DNA of 5,486 bases from DASXVX01 sp036504075. Its GTDB lineage: Bacteria > Bacillota > Sulfobacillia > Symbiobacteriales > Symbiobacteriaceae. This document shows positions 5,317-5,486 of this stretch, one piece after another. Location of the stretch: NCBI GenBank assembly GCA_036504075.1, contig DASXVX010000083.1, positions 1-5,486 on the forward strand, read 5' to 3'. The notes under the pieces are model-generated. The model was not told the DNA's origin and searched no databases. It saw only the letters and a list, made by a program, of their open reading frames with translations. The translations under genes were made by a program, and so were the position numbers. How positions within the stretch are numbered: position 1 is the stretch's first letter; every line of letters starts with the position of its first letter.

Positions 5317-5343
5317 CCCGACCGGGGTTCCCGGTCGGGCTTT
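5317..5343 (+). terminator. Rho-independent terminator of the metal operon
   Basis: CCCGACCGG (5317-5325) and CCGGTCGGG (5331-5339) form a 9-bp stem around a five-base loop, followed by CTTT. The T tract is short because unrelated sequence begins at about 5344-5348, consistent with a group II intron having inserted into the T tail. Confidence 0.7.
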
Positions 5344-5347
5344 CACG

Positions 5348-5486
5348 GTGCGCCTCGCAGTCATGCAAGTCAGGAGGTTCAAGTCCTCCCAAGGCCGTTT
5401 ATCCTGTTCGGTCTTGTAACTGAAAGACAAACAAGTGGAAATCCCACTTGGGCAGTGCGCCCCGGTGACGGGGCGTGCGGAGGGCC
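5348..5486 (+). mobile_element. 5' end of a group II intron (probably IIC-like), continuing past the window
   Basis: The stretch opens with GTGCGCC, the GUGYG 5' splice-site consensus of group II introns, and is dense with domain-I-like hairpins. GCCT (5352-5355) pairs with AGGC (5392-5395) around a GGAGG/CCTCC stem whose loop is TTCAAGT (5373-5389). GTCTT/AAGAC follows (5411-5428), then CAAGTG/CACTTG (5432-5450), then CGCCCCG/CGGGGCG closed by a GNRA tetraloop GTGA (5458-5475). It starts right behind a terminator, the known target of class IIC introns. TGAAAG at 5421-5426 is complementary to CTTTCA at 5340-5345 just upstream, a possible exon-binding pairing offset by two bases. The reverse transcriptase/maturase and domain V would lie beyond 5486. 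A degenerate tRNA was considered and rejected. Confidence 0.6.

Noticed and set aside
5363..5400. tRNA 3' half (T-arm-like GGAGG-TTCAAGT-CCTCC)
   Set aside because: No matching acceptor, D or anticodon arms are found upstream at the proper spacing. The hairpin fits group II intron domain I better.
5405..5452. tRNA-Thr-like CTTGTAA loop followed by a T-arm-like stem
   Set aside because: The bases flanking CTTGTAA do not form a five-base-pair anticodon stem, and the supposed T-loop lacks TTC.

Overview
The window looks like a high-GC bacterial chromosome or mobile-island segment. It carries one metal-handling operon, all on the + strand, with mobile DNA on both sides. Strong GGAGGT-type ribosome binding sites, the GC content, a group II intron and what looks like selenocysteine use would suit a high-GC Firmicute (Clostridia or Symbiobacterium-like) or a sulfate-reducer-type bacterium. 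That is inference; no taxonomic marker is present.

Layout. Positions 1-121 hold a long hairpin ending in T6 (a probable terminator) and two small palindromes. Positions 122-574 (minus strand) carry orfA of an IS3-type insertion sequence without its orfB. Its upstream end lies near 615-631. Next comes the operon: a CsoR/CstR-family repressor (733-1038), a CcdA-like membrane thiol-electron carrier whose start is out of frame (1082-1736), a CopA-type P1B ATPase (1759-4080), a small HMA metallochaperone with an in-frame TGA (4099-4395), MerF (4442-4684), and a CopZ N-domain-type Zn/[2Fe-2S] protein (4709-5257). Two terminator hairpins follow (5279-5304 and 5317-5343). Immediately after them a group II intron appears to begin with GTGCG at 5348 and runs off the window.

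How the genes could work together: the repressor senses a thiophilic metal or a sulfur species. MerF brings metal across the membrane, or moves it within it. The CopZ-like Fe-S protein and the HMA protein handle metal in the cytoplasm. The ATPase exports it, and the CcdA-like protein passes reducing power across the membrane.

The main discovery candidate is the HMA chaperone. Its metal-binding motif reads G-M-H-TGA-M-G-C, so the TGA sits exactly where the first cysteine of CxxC belongs. The reading frame is open on both sides. A 6-bp hairpin with a GGTC apical loop starts 12 nt after the TGA, close to the geometry of a bacterial SECIS element. This points to a selenocysteine-containing (UxxC) metallochaperone rather than two separate ORFs. 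The ATPase and the repressor also show substitutions at expected metal-site positions, so the natural substrate may not be ordinary Cu(I).
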